A stretch of 63,678 nucleotides of DNA from contig LOEV01000234.1 in assembly GCA_001516065.1 (NCBI GenBank), positions 1 through 63,678 on the forward strand. Reading direction: 5' to 3'. The position numbers were made by a program, and so were the translations under genes. The notes below the pieces were generated by a model. It made no database searches. It saw only the letters and a list, made by a program, of their open reading frames with translations, and was not told the origin of the DNA. Positions 46,181 to 54,875 of the stretch are shown here, piece by piece; positions within the stretch are counted from its first letter, which is position 1, and each line of letters opens with the position of its first letter. Source of the stretch: Alphaproteobacteria bacterium BRH_c36. GTDB lineage: Bacteria; Pseudomonadota; Alphaproteobacteria; Rhizobiales; Hyphomicrobiaceae.

Positions 46181-48007
46181 TTAGTGCGATGCGGCCAGGA
46201 TCGTATCGCCGCTCGGAATACGTGTCCGGTCGACCATGTCCTGCACCTCCGCGCTCGGAGCCGGCGTCAGTAGCGAGACCACGACCATGGCGACCAAGCT
46301 CACCGGCATGCCAATGATTCCGAAGCGCAGGTGATCGATGGCCCACACCGGCTCCATGAGGCCGTTGTAGATCATGTAGAGGTACCACGTGCCGGCACCG
46401 AAGCCGAACACCATGCCGGCAATGGCGCCAGCCGTGTTGGCTCTTTTCCACCACACGCCAAGGACAAGCGGGAAGAACAGTCCGGAACACGCGAAGCAGA
46501 ACGCCCACGCGACCGCACCCAGAATTCCCGTCAGCTTCAACGAGGCAACGAGCGCCGCGGCGACACCGATCACCACCAGAAGTACGCGAGCAACGATCAG
46601 GCGCTTCGAGGTTTCCGCCTTCGGATCGATGATCTTGTAGTACAGGTCGTGGCTGAGCGCGTTGGCGATGGCGAGCAGGAGCCCGTCGGCCGTCGACATG
46701 GCGGCAGCCATACCGCCGGCGGCGACGAGACCGGAGATGACGTACGGCAACCCTGCGATTTCAGGCGTTGCCAGCACGACGATGTCCGGCCGCATGAAGA
46801 ACTCGTTGAGCTGTAGGATACCATCACCGTTCTGGTCCTGCACGGCAAGATAACCAACCGCGCTCCAGTTCTTCACCCACTCGATCGCCTGTACGTCGGC
46901 AATGGATTTACCGATGATAGACGTTGCCAGATTTGGATCGATCAACTGCAGTTTCGTCAGCGTGGCGAGTGCCGGCGCCGTGAAGTACAGAAGGAAGATG
47001 AAGAACAGCGACCAGCCCACCGAGCGGCGGGCAGCCGTCACTGTTGGCGTCGTGAAGTAGCGCATCAGGATGTGCGGCAGCGAGGCCGTACCAGCCATCA
47101 TGCACAGAGCCAGCGTGGCGAACTTCCAGGAGTCGAGACCGCCCTGCGGGTCGAAATGCGGCGTCGTCAGTACACTGAGGCCGGCGATTTTTTCTGCAGC
47201 GGCAGTGAGGCCGTACTGAGCTTCCAGTTCCTGGATACGCAGCGCCGCTTCGCCGTAGTTGAAGTGTGGGATGTAGCCGAAGTTCTGCTTGTTGGACATC
47301 CAGATCACCGGCACCAGGTAGGCGATGATGAGCACGATGTACTGTGCCACCTGCGTCCAGGTCACCCCGCGCATACCGCCGAGCATCGAGCAGAGCAGAA
47401 TGCCAAGAAGGCCGAACCACACGCCGGCTTCGAATGGAATGCCGAGTGCGCGCGAGGCGATCGTTCCCGTCGCGTTGATCTGTGCCGTCACGTAGGTGAA
47501 AGAGGCGACAACCAGGATGATCACGGCGCAAAGACGGGCGATGTTGCCGCCGTAGCGCGTGCCGATGAAGTCAGGAACCGTATAGCAGCCGAACTTTCTC
47601 AGGTAGGGCGCCATCAGCGAGTTGACGAGCACGTAGCCGCCGGTCCAGCCGATAACGAACCCGAGATAGGGGTAGCCGCCGAAGTAGATGCCGCCGGCGA
47701 GTGCCACGAACGATGCACCCGACATCCAATCGGCAGCGGTCGCCATGCCGTTGTAGAGCGCCGGCACTTCCCGGCCCGCGACGTAGTAGGCTTCCGCCTG
47801 CATCGTACGCGACAGGTAGCCGATGATCGCGTAGATAGCGATCGTAAAGCACAAGAATAGGATACCGATTGTTTTGGCTTCGAAGCCTATCGTTTCCAGG
47901 TATGCCATCAGGGCAAAGAAAACGAGAAACCCGATAGTATAAACCCCGTAAACGAGGCCTAATTTATCGGTAAATTTGGCGCCCTTCGGCACGTCTTGAA
48001 CAGCCAT
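46181..48007 (-). CDS. Sodium:solute symporter family permease, VC_2705/ActP-like (second pair)
   Basis: 608 residues with about 13 membrane helices. SSS motifs: AEAYYVAGREVPALYNGMAT, ATAADWMSGASFVALAGGIY and LGGMRGVTWTQVAQYIVLII. A loop of about 90 residues between helices (NYGEAALRIQELEAQYGLTA on) is characteristic of the DUF4212-partnered branch. GGGGGGAG seven bases upstream fixes ATG 48007; the in-frame ATG at 48037 lies inside the DUF4212 gene. The likely solute is acetate or a related carboxylate. It is only moderately similar to the symporter at 37082. Confidence 0.92.
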   Translation of the reverse strand: MAVQDVPKGAKFTDKLGLVYGVYTIGFLVFFALMAYLETIGFEAKTIGILFLCFTIAIYAIIGYLSRTMQAEAYYVAGREVPALYNGMATAADWMSGASFVALAGGIYFGGYPYLGFVIGWTGGYVLVNSLMAPYLRKFGCYTVPDFIGTRYGGNIARLCAVIILVVASFTYVTAQINATGTIASRALGIPFEAGVWFGLLGILLCSMLGGMRGVTWTQVAQYIVLIIAYLVPVIWMSNKQNFGYIPHFNYGEAALRIQELEAQYGLTAAAEKIAGLSVLTTPHFDPQGGLDSWKFATLALCMMAGTASLPHILMRYFTTPTVTAARRSVGWSLFFIFLLYFTAPALATLTKLQLIDPNLATSIIGKSIADVQAIEWVKNWSAVGYLAVQDQNGDGILQLNEFFMRPDIVVLATPEIAGLPYVISGLVAAGGMAAAMSTADGLLLAIANALSHDLYYKIIDPKAETSKRLIVARVLLVVIGVAAALVASLKLTGILGAVAWAFCFACSGLFFPLVLGVWWKRANTAGAIAGMVFGFGAGTWYLYMIYNGLMEPVWAIDHLRFGIIGMPVSLVAMVVVSLLTPAPSAEVQDMVDRTRIPSGDTILAASH

Positions 48008-48020
48008 TGTTAGCTCCCCC

Positions 48021-48284
48021 CTATTCGTCGCTGACACCGAACTCGCGGTCGATCTGATCCTGGCGCCAGTTCTGGTACCAGATCATCACAACGAACGCGA
48101 TCAGCGAGCCTTGAACGACGAAGTAGTAGCCGAGTTTCCAGCCGAATATGACGATTTCGTCGAGTTCTCGTGCGAACCACGGCAGCACCATTCCGAAGAA
48201 AAACCAGAGGGTCAGAATAAAGATCGTCAGGCTTCTGGTTTTCGCCCAGTGCTGTGTGTTGCGTTCTGCAACATCATTGGACAT
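48021..48284 (-). CDS. DUF4212 small symporter subunit (second pair)
   Basis: 87 residues, two membrane helices (LTIFILTLWFFFGMVLPWFA and GYYFVVQGSLIAFVVMIWYQ) and a charged tail (NWRQDQIDREFGVSDE). GGGAGGAG precedes the ATG. The symporter ATG follows 13 bases after the stop. It is more typical of the family than the first copy, including the YFVVQGSL...W-Y-x-N pattern. Confidence 0.93.
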   Translation of the reverse strand: MSNDVAERNTQHWAKTRSLTIFILTLWFFFGMVLPWFARELDEIVIFGWKLGYYFVVQGSLIAFVVMIWYQNWRQDQIDREFGVSDE

Positions 48285-48395
48285 TTGTATCTCCTCCCGA
48301 AGATTTTTTTTATCACGGGCTCAACCTGACGCCCGCTTCGGAACATGCTAGCTTGATAAGCGGAAAGTCATCAATCGTTACCTTAGTCGTGGTCC

Positions 48396-49073
48396 ATGCA
48401 GGAGAATAAGCGGTTGGCGAGTGTGGGCGGCGCCCTTAACGGGCTAACGCGGGAGCTTGGCCGTCTGGTCGGGCTGATCATTCCTATTGCCCGCTCAAAA
48501 CCAGTTGAAAGCGTTGATTCTCTTATAGATTTTGTTGGCTCGCGGTCGGCTTATATCGCCCAGACGACGCTCTACGGCTATATGAAGACGCGTATGGGAA
48601 CGAGCTTTCAGCGCTACTTCGAGGACGATGGCTTCTCTGCCACACTACGAGTCGCGGCTGTCAAGGTGGCGGTTGCCTGCGTCGACGATCTGACCATTTT
48701 CGCAGTTGCGAAAGCAGCCGAAAATGGAGGGCTTTCGCCAGCTGCCGCATGTGCTCTTGCAACCTGCTGTTACGAGCGCGCGGTCGATGACGTAATCTCG
48801 CAACGGGACAGGATCCACATTCCCGCAGATGCCGCCGCGAAGTTCAAGCTGAGGGTTCAAGTTACCGATTGGGAAAAGGCCGCGTATCGGGATACAGCAT
48901 TCGTGCGCAGTCCCGAGGCGCTGGTTCGGTATGCGCCGGTCGTCGAGGAATTCATGAATGATGACAGCGAGATCGTCCGTAATTCGATCCGCTTTCGATG
49001 GATAGAGATTCGTAAGGCCTTGACGCAGCGCATGGACACCGAAGCCGTATGCCGGGATTGGTTGGACATCTGA
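48396..49073 (+). CDS. Unknown helical protein between symporter pair and exonuclease-CBS-DUF294 gene
   Basis: 225 residues, predominantly helical and soluble apart from a mildly hydrophobic stretch near residue 25-32 (VGLIIPIARS). Visible features: SAYIAQTTLYGYMKTRMGTS, RVAAVKVAVACVDDLTIFAV, and two neighbouring cysteines in CALATCCYERAVDD. I recognise no domain or catalytic motif. It starts divergently 111 bases from the DUF4212 gene and ends 18 bases before the exonuclease-CBS-DUF294 gene, so it is cotranscribed with the latter. That placement suggests a role in the same symporter-linked control circuit. Confidence 0.85.
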   Translation: MQENKRLASVGGALNGLTRELGRLVGLIIPIARSKPVESVDSLIDFVGSRSAYIAQTTLYGYMKTRMGTSFQRYFEDDGFSATLRVAAVKVAVACVDDLTIFAVAKAAENGGLSPAAACALATCCYERAVDDVISQRDRIHIPADAAAKFKLRVQVTDWEKAAYRDTAFVRSPEALVRYAPVVEEFMNDDSEIVRNSIRFRWIEIRKALTQRMDTEAVCRDWLDI

Positions 49074-49091
49074 ACTTCTGGGGGCGAAACC

Positions 49092-51221
49092 ATGCCATTC
49101 GCAAGCCTGCCACCCGACATCGGCGGGACGCCATTGACTGCTCTACCGGCCATTTCGCTTGACCTTGAGACGACCGGGCTCGACGTTACCACCGCACGGG
49201 TTATCGAAATTGGCGCCGTGCGCCTTTCCGGGACTACTCGGGGAGCCGCCCCGAATCTCAGCACCTTTGTCGCCCCGGGAGTTCCGATACCCGCGGTTTC
49301 GACCGCCGTTCATGGCATCACTGATGCCGATGTAATCGGCGCGCCGCCGTTCACACAAGCCATCAGAGGTTTTGAGCAGTGGGCGGGACAGGCAGTTGTC
49401 CTTGGATTTGCCATCGGTTTCGATCTCGCGGTTCTGAAAGTGGAGCATGAGCGCTACAGTTTGGCCTGGAGCGCGCCGCGGTCGCTCGATGTCCGTCATC
49501 TCCTGGAATTCCTCTCGCCTGCCCTTGGATCCTTGTCGCTCGACGCGGCGGCCGCCCGTTTTTCGATCGCCGTATCGCACCGGCACCGCGCTCTCGCCGA
49601 CGCCCACCTCGCCGCTTCCGTCTTCAAGGCAGTTCTGCCGATGTTGCGCGATAAAGGAGTCCGCACTCTCGCCCAGGCCGAACGGGCCATCGATCAAAAA
49701 AACAGCCAGAAGATCGCGACCGAAGGAGCGGCCGGCTGGGTCACCACGGCAGCCCCGACTGACGCCGCAGGCAGCATTGCCGATTTTGCGCGCATCGACA
49801 GCTTCGCATTCCGGCACCGCGTCGGCGAACTTATGAATTCGCCGCCGCTCACCATCTCTGGCACGACCGCCTTGCGCACGGCGCTCAAGCAGATGGCCGA
49901 TACGAAGGTCAGCTCGCTGTTCGTCACCGGTGAGAATTGCGAACCGACCAGGATCGTCACCGAGCGCGACGTCTTGCGGGCGCTTGCCCGCGATGACGTT
50001 GCCGCTCTCGACGCCAAGGTATCGAGCGTTGCCTCGCCCAAGCTCGTCACTATCTCGCGCGACGAGTTCGTCTACCGGGCACTCGCGATTATGTCCTCGC
50101 GCGGTTTCCGCCATCTCGGCGTCACCGACGAAGAGGGCCGGCTTGTTGGGGCGCTCAGTGCCCGCGACCTGCTTCGCGGGCGTACCGACGATGCCGTGGC
50201 GCTGGGCCTCAGCATCGAGAAGGCGTCAACACCCGACGAACTCGGTCGGATATGGCTCAACCTGCCAAATGTCGCCAGGGCCTTGGATCTCGAAGAGGTC
50301 GATGTCAGGGATACCACCGCCGTCATTTCGCGCGAGCTTCGCGCCATGACCCGTCGGGCCTGCGAACTTGCCGAGCAGGCATTGGCCACCGAAGGGTTCG
50401 GTCCGCCTCCCTCGCGGTACGCGATGATGGTGCTGGGTTCCGGTGGCCGCGGCGAAAGCCTTTTGGCAATGGATCAGGACAACGCCATCGTTTATGAGGA
50501 GCCCCCCGGCGGCGAGGACGTGGACGCATGGTTCGAACGCCTCGGCCAACGCGTCGCCGATTATCTAGATGCCGCCGGCGTTGTTTATTGCAAGGGCGGT
50601 GTCATGGCCTCCAACGCGGCATGGCGCATGAACGTCGCGCGATGGAAGGAGACAACGAGATCCTGGATCGCGCGCAACAAGCCTGAGAACATCCTCTCCA
50701 GCGATATATTTTTCGACGCTGTCACTGTGCATGGCGAGGCGGATCTGTTCGAAGAGGTTTGGTCGGATGCCGTCGCCCTCGCGGGACAGTCCCGCTCCTT
50801 CCAGAGCCTGCTGGCGCTGAGCGCTACCGGTTCTGACATTCCCTTCGGCTGGACCGGCCGGGTGAAGCTTGTTGATGGTCGCGTCGACCTCAAGCGCTTC
50901 GGCTTGATGCCGATTTTCTCATCCGCGCGCGTTCTCGCTCTGCGCCATGGCATCAGGCAGCGCTCGACCCGCGACAGGCTCACCGCTGCCGCTCAGCTCG
51001 AAGGCATTTCGACAACGCTTGTCACCGATTTGCTGGCGAGTCACAGGTTTTTTCTTCAAGCGATCCTGCGTCAGCAGCTTCGCGATATGACCGCAGGCCA
51101 CAAGCTGTCCAATTCCGTAGCCCATGGCGAGCTTACCGCCCTTGAGCGTCAGGAACTCAACTGGGCATTGCATCAGGTCGGCCGGGTCGCCGACCTACTC
51201 GGCACGCCCACATCCTTGTAA
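49092..51221 (+). CDS. DnaQ-type exonuclease - CBS pair - DUF294 nucleotidyltransferase fusion
   Basis: 709 residues. The N-terminal DEDDh exonuclease (about 18-190) has all catalytic residues: Asp24 and Glu26 in LDLETTG, Asp111 in IGFDLAVL, His165 and Asp170 in HRALADAH. Two CBS motifs (about 242-365) follow, then a DUF294 nucleotidyltransferase domain with GSGGRGES and Asp461/Asp463 in MDQDNAI, then the DUF294 C-terminal helical domain (about 565-700). Most DUF294 proteins carry a cyclic-nucleotide-binding domain at the front; here a nuclease takes that place. It resembles GlnD/GlnE-type nucleotidyltransferases, so protein modification under adenine-nucleotide control by CBS is possible. 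GGGGCG precedes the ATG. Confidence 0.92.
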   Translation: MPFASLPPDIGGTPLTALPAISLDLETTGLDVTTARVIEIGAVRLSGTTRGAAPNLSTFVAPGVPIPAVSTAVHGITDADVIGAPPFTQAIRGFEQWAGQAVVLGFAIGFDLAVLKVEHERYSLAWSAPRSLDVRHLLEFLSPALGSLSLDAAAARFSIAVSHRHRALADAHLAASVFKAVLPMLRDKGVRTLAQAERAIDQKNSQKIATEGAAGWVTTAAPTDAAGSIADFARIDSFAFRHRVGELMNSPPLTISGTTALRTALKQMADTKVSSLFVTGENCEPTRIVTERDVLRALARDDVAALDAKVSSVASPKLVTISRDEFVYRALAIMSSRGFRHLGVTDEEGRLVGALSARDLLRGRTDDAVALGLSIEKASTPDELGRIWLNLPNVARALDLEEVDVRDTTAVISRELRAMTRRACELAEQALATEGFGPPPSRYAMMVLGSGGRGESLLAMDQDNAIVYEEPPGGEDVDAWFERLGQRVADYLDAAGVVYCKGGVMASNAAWRMNVARWKETTRSWIARNKPENILSSDIFFDAVTVHGEADLFEEVWSDAVALAGQSRSFQSLLALSATGSDIPFGWTGRVKLVDGRVDLKRFGLMPIFSSARVLALRHGIRQRSTRDRLTAAAQLEGISTTLVTDLLASHRFFLQAILRQQLRDMTAGHKLSNSVAHGELTALERQELNWALHQVGRVADLLGTPTSL

Positions 51222-51249
51222 GGCTCAGCCCGCCTGTGGTCCGGCTGCT

Positions 51250-51290
51250 CAACAACAGGTTGCTGAGTGTTGACCAAAGGAGCGCCGCCC
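51250..51290 (+). repeat. Dispersed hairpin related to the left-edge tandem array
   Basis: CAACAACAGGTTGCTGAGTG then TTGACCAAAGGAGCGC. It is nearly the same as the copy at 45603 (AGTGTTGACCAAAGGAGCGC is shared but for one A) and shares the AGTGTTG core with the tandem unit. It lies 28 bases after the DUF294 stop in a convergent intergenic space. Confidence 0.6.
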
Positions 51291-51351
51291 CGCCGATGGC
51301 TAGGCCGACAGGCGGGTTCTCCCGTCAGCGAAGAGCAGGATGCTTGTCTCA

Positions 51352-51395
51352 CAATTGCCGACTCCGAACCCAGCCGAATTGTTGGTCGGCAATTG
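51352..51395. repeat. Perfect 11-bp inverted repeat, 22-base loop
   Basis: CAATTGCCGAC (51352-51362) pairs with GTCGGCAATTG (51385-51395). It lies just after the end of the L,D-transpeptidase gene on its strand, between convergent genes. There is no U-run, so it is either a rho-independent-like structure of reduced type or a protein site. Confidence 0.6.
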
Positions 51396-51407
51396 CGAGG
51401 CGCCACA

Positions 51408-51986
51408 CTAGTATGTCGTGAACTTTTTCCAGGTGACCGTCACCTTGGTTCCCACGTTGACGCGCGAATAAAGGTGGGCCGCGTCCTCGTTATACATCCG
51501 TATACAGCCCTTGGAGACCGCCGAGCCGATGGTCCATGGTGCGTCGGTGCCGTGGATGCGGTAGAGGCTTGAACCAAGATACAAAGCGCGGTTGCCGAGC
51601 GGATTGAGCGGATGGCCACCTGGAACGTGGGCCGGCAGCTTCGGGTTTTCGCGGCGCATTTCCGGCGTCGGCGTCCAGCCTGGATTGACCTTTTTTTGCG
51701 AAACGTGCGTCACCCCAGACCAGCGGCTTTTCTGACGCGGCACTGCGATTGGGTAGCTCGTCGCTTCGCCGCGCGAATGGATGTGATAGAGCTTTCGGTC
51801 GCCGAAGCTGACGATAATCTGACCCGGCTCATATCTCGGCGAGAAGGCGACGCTCGACTGCGATCCACCCGACCACAGGAAGTCGAACAGATCCTGCGCC
51901 GAAGCGCTGGCGCTTCCAAGGCCGGCAATGGTGGCTGAAAGGGCGGCGACGATGACTGCGCGGCGCAGTTTGAACTGAAATGGCAT
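51408..51986 (-). CDS. L,D-transpeptidase (YkuD domain)
   Basis: 192 residues. Signal peptide ending ASASA (about residue 29), then a YkuD domain from about 55 to 190. The catalytic motif reads YRIHGTDAPWTIG then SKGCIRMYNEDA with nucleophile Cys161 and its His in HGT. Such periplasmic enzymes make 3-3 peptidoglycan cross-links or attach outer-membrane proteins to peptidoglycan, both prominent in rhizobia. ATG 51986 is preferred because AGGAT lies about eight bases upstream and the signal peptide begins there; an upstream in-frame start at 52139 lacks both. Monocistronic. Confidence 0.94.
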   Translation of the reverse strand: MPFQFKLRRAVIVAALSATIAGLGSASASAQDLFDFLWSGGSQSSVAFSPRYEPGQIIVSFGDRKLYHIHSRGEATSYPIAVPRQKSRWSGVTHVSQKKVNPGWTPTPEMRRENPKLPAHVPGGHPLNPLGNRALYLGSSLYRIHGTDAPWTIGSAVSKGCIRMYNEDAAHLYSRVNVGTKVTVTWKKFTTY

Positions 51987-52479
51987 GACGAAATATCCTG
52001 TTCTCGTGCTTCTGCTTTTGGCTCCGTTCGAGACCCCGGTGGCGCCGGCTGCCAGCGTGCCAGCTTCAGTCGCGCCAAACGTTATCGCCCGTAAGGCAAC
52101 GTTGCCCCGGACTGTGACGCGAGGACCCAGACGCGGCAACCCCGGGGCCAGCGGTTCTGGCCAATTGCCCCGCTATCGAGGAACTTCTATTTTTCGATTG
52201 TCGCACCTGAGCCACACTCGATCCGTCCACCCTGGATTGATTCTGGGTACCAGTTCGTTAACCCGTCGACATTATCCAGCAGCCGGGAACGACAGGACAA
52301 AGTCCATGGTGCGAAGGCACCGCCCGAGTTCAAAGCATATTCAGCAAAAGAGCCATCTGGATCTGCTGCGAAGATTGAACTCCTCGGCTTTTGCAATGCC
52401 AGTGCGGGGCGATGCGAACACAATGACTTGCGCCATACGCTGCTGGATGCTGCGCAGCCGGCTCAGCCGATCTTCCCAG
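51987..52479. other. Intergenic region, no gene seen
   Basis: 493 bases upstream of the L,D-transpeptidase and downstream of opgC. A plus-strand frame from 51985 looks superficially like a signal peptide but has no ribosome site and reads into the opgC end. I see no RNA gene or strong hairpin. It presumably contains the transpeptidase promoter. Confidence 0.5.
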
Positions 52480-53709
52480 TCATGCTGCTAGGCTTGTCCC
52501 TGAACCCTGGCAGGGTGGCGTCGTTTCCGGCACCTTCTGGCGCCGTGCTGCGACGGACAGCGGCTTCGACCATGGCGGCGACTTGAACCAGGCTGCCAAG
52601 TAGGCCACGGCGACGATGATCCCGAAGGCGCAGAGGTTGACGAAAAGCGTGGCAATCGCGCTCTGACCCAGAAGGTTGATCGCCACTCCGCACAAAGTCG
52701 ACAGCATAACGCCTGCAAGGAACGCCGGCAGCGATTGGCGACCAACTAGACTGACCACCCTCAACACGGTTTGCCAGCCAGAGTTCTGCCAGCGCGTCAA
52801 CGTTGCCCCCGCCGGCCCGGCAACCGCATACGCAACATATGCGACCAGGAGGAAGTGCACGTACCGCAACAGTGCGAAGTTGCTCTTGTCGAAATAGGGG
52901 GCGAGCGCGTCGCGGATGGGTTGACCGTGGGGGAGGGAAAGCGCGATTGGATCGTAGGCGAATGGCACCATTGCAACGAGCAGGACCGCTGCGGCGATGA
53001 CCGCCGCACGCCGTATCGGAGGCGCCGGGAGCCAGCCACGCGCGAAGGCGAACCCGGTGAAGAAAACGAGCTGCCACGCCAGCGGATTGAAGAACCACGT
53101 CCGGTCGCTCCACGGTTCGGCTGGCAACTCGATGAGCTTCGCGTTGCCGATCGCCCAGACCACGGCGATAAACGCCAGCACGGCGTAAGTTCCAAGGCGC
53201 GAAATCGCCAGCATCAGCGGCACCATCGCCAGCAGCACGATGTACATCGGCAGGATATCAAACAGGCCCGGCACGTAGGTCAATGTCATCAGCGCCAGCA
53301 AAACCCGCGCGACGTCGCCGGAAACGACGTGGTGCAGATCGATCCCGCGCACATACGCATCCCCTGTGCCTAGCCACATATCAACGCCGAGCATTGCTGC
53401 AAGCACCGCGAAGAACACCCCGATGTGGGCCCAGTAGACCTGCCAGCACCGGTGCGCGATTCGTGCCGAACACACGAGCAAGCCGCGGTCGTCGAATAGT
53501 TTTCCGTAGGCCAGCGCCGAAGCCACACCTGAACAGAAAACGAAGATTTCGGCCGAGTCCGAGAAACCGAACTTGCCGGGCGTATAGGCCGCCCAGGGGT
53601 TCATCTTCGCGTGCGCGACGAAGATGATGAACAACGCCAGCCCGCGAAAGAAATCGAGGCGGATGTCGCGGCTGCGCGCCGCTCCATCAGATGGAATTTT
53701 GTCACTCAT
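52480..53709 (-). CDS. opgC: OpgC-family membrane acyltransferase
   Basis: 409 residues with about ten membrane helices. It opens with RDIRLDFFRGLALFIIFVAH, holding the Arg/Asp and late His of membrane acyltransferases, and continues FGFSDSAEIFVFCSGVASAL, which is diagnostic of OpgC. OpgC adds succinyl groups to periplasmic osmoregulated glucans, giving them negative charge. ATG 53709 is chosen because CAGGAGG lies nine bases upstream. The C-terminal tail is short and basic. No glucan synthase gene is in the window. Confidence 0.9.
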   Translation of the reverse strand: MSDKIPSDGAARSRDIRLDFFRGLALFIIFVAHAKMNPWAAYTPGKFGFSDSAEIFVFCSGVASALAYGKLFDDRGLLVCSARIAHRCWQVYWAHIGVFFAVLAAMLGVDMWLGTGDAYVRGIDLHHVVSGDVARVLLALMTLTYVPGLFDILPMYIVLLAMVPLMLAISRLGTYAVLAFIAVVWAIGNAKLIELPAEPWSDRTWFFNPLAWQLVFFTGFAFARGWLPAPPIRRAAVIAAAVLLVAMVPFAYDPIALSLPHGQPIRDALAPYFDKSNFALLRYVHFLLVAYVAYAVAGPAGATLTRWQNSGWQTVLRVVSLVGRQSLPAFLAGVMLSTLCGVAINLLGQSAIATLFVNLCAFGIIVAVAYLAAWFKSPPWSKPLSVAARRQKVPETTPPCQGSGTSLAA

Positions 53710-54171
53710 TGGCTTGCGCCTCCTGGACGCAGGCAGATGCGATTCTGTAGCCGGATCGCTGCCGTCCGCGATCCTCACCGGCAATGCTGAGACTTATGCT
53801 GCGCCGCAAGATATCGGCGCGGCATAGGCGTCCAGCGAGTCAGTCTCGGAATCTACTCCTGCTGCTGGCAGCCGACTGCGCGGCAGTTTCGCACAGGCGA
53901 TAAACGCCGCAGCTGGAACGAGTTACGTAGAGATTTGGTTCCAGTGGCTACGATTCGAGAAGTGTATGCCGCCGCTTGTGGCAAATCGGAGTCGGGAACA
54001 CGGCGGGATTGTGCAATGCGAAGCAGATGTGTCAAAGCGCTGATTGTTGATTGAGCAAGGTCAATGCGCAGGCCCAGCTTCGTTTCCTACTTTGGCGCGA
54101 TAGCCGGTGGCCCGTCGCGACAACCGCGGAAAGGGTGTTGACCCCGGCGAAACCGAAGGAGTGCACTCAGT
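53710..54171. other. Intergenic region, no gene seen
   Basis: 462 bases between divergent opgC and the BA14K-like gene. Short frames on both strands lack ribosome sites and conserved features. It should hold two outward promoters; I can point to no clear operator. Confidence 0.5.
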
Positions 54172-54666
54172 ATGAGACGAAGTATCACTTCGACGTTTGG
54201 GGCCGCAATGGCAGTTGGCGTGTCCCTCTTCCTCTTCGGCTCGGCCGCCAGCGCTGCTCCGGTCGCGCCCGCTTCGAAGGCGAGTGCGCCGGCTGCTGCC
54301 GATGGCGGGGTAGGCGTGGGTCTACCCGTCGTCCAGGTCGCAAAAAAGCGGCCGCGCAGCGCAGTGCGCAGGTCAGTGCGTCGCTCGACTGCGGCCCGCA
54401 GAACCATTCGTCGCGGCCGCATCGTCCGCCGCGGTCTGACACCGCGCCATCGCTATTATCGCCGACGCGCGCTGAACCGGGGCATCGGCGTTGCCATTGG
54501 CATCGGCATCATCGCACTCATCGCGCGCGAATCCGCCAACTCGGCCTTCCAGGCCGCAATGCGCCGCTGCGCACGCGACTACCGATCCTTCGACTGGGAA
54601 ACAGGGACGTACGTGACCTATGGCGGCGACATCCGTCTCTGCCCTTACCTGCGCCCATATCTTTGA
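54172..54666 (+). CDS. BA14K-like exported protein
   Basis: 164 residues. Signal peptide ending ASAAP (about residue 30), an Ala-rich spacer, then a strongly basic Arg-rich stretch (RSVRRSTAARRTIRRGRIVR). A hydrophobic segment (GVAIGIGIIALIARES) follows, and the C-terminal BA14K motif: CARDYRSFDWETGTYVTYGG, then ICPYL-like LCPYL. The two cysteines of the motif are present. BA14K proteins were first described as immunoreactive lectin-like proteins of Brucella and are abundant in rhizobia. A terminator follows after about 35 bases. Confidence 0.88.
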   Translation: MRRSITSTFGAAMAVGVSLFLFGSAASAAPVAPASKASAPAAADGGVGVGLPVVQVAKKRPRSAVRRSVRRSTAARRTIRRGRIVRRGLTPRHRYYRRRALNRGIGVAIGIGIIALIARESANSAFQAAMRRCARDYRSFDWETGTYVTYGGDIRLCPYLRPYL

Positions 54667-54699
54667 ACGCAACAATCCCGACCATTCTCAACCATCGAA

Positions 54700-54730
54700 G
54701 GGAGCCGGCTTGCGGCTCCCGTTTCGGTTA
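54700..54730 (+). terminator. Rho-independent terminator after BA14K-like gene
   Basis: Perfect 8-bp stem GGGAGCCG/CGGCTCCC (54700-54707 with 54713-54720) around GCTTG, followed by GTTTCGGTT. The U-tract is short, so termination may be partial. Confidence 0.7.
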
Positions 54731-54875
54731 TTCGGGGCGATTTGCTGATCAAATTCGCAGCAATCGTCGCAGCAATATTCACACCGGGCGCATGATCGGT
54801 ACCTTTGCGAAAACCAATGCAATGCAACGGCAAACGGGATCGGTTGCGCGAGCGTCCGGCCGGCGCTTCAAACGA

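Noticed and set aside
49143-50114. 323-codon frame antisense to the exonuclease-CBS-DUF294 gene
   Set aside because: The plus strand carries intact catalytic motifs over this region; the antisense product is charged and featureless.
51985-52491. Plus-strand frame with a signal-peptide-like start (168 codons)
   Set aside because: No ribosome site, starts exactly opposite the transpeptidase start, and becomes low-complexity and runs into the opgC end.
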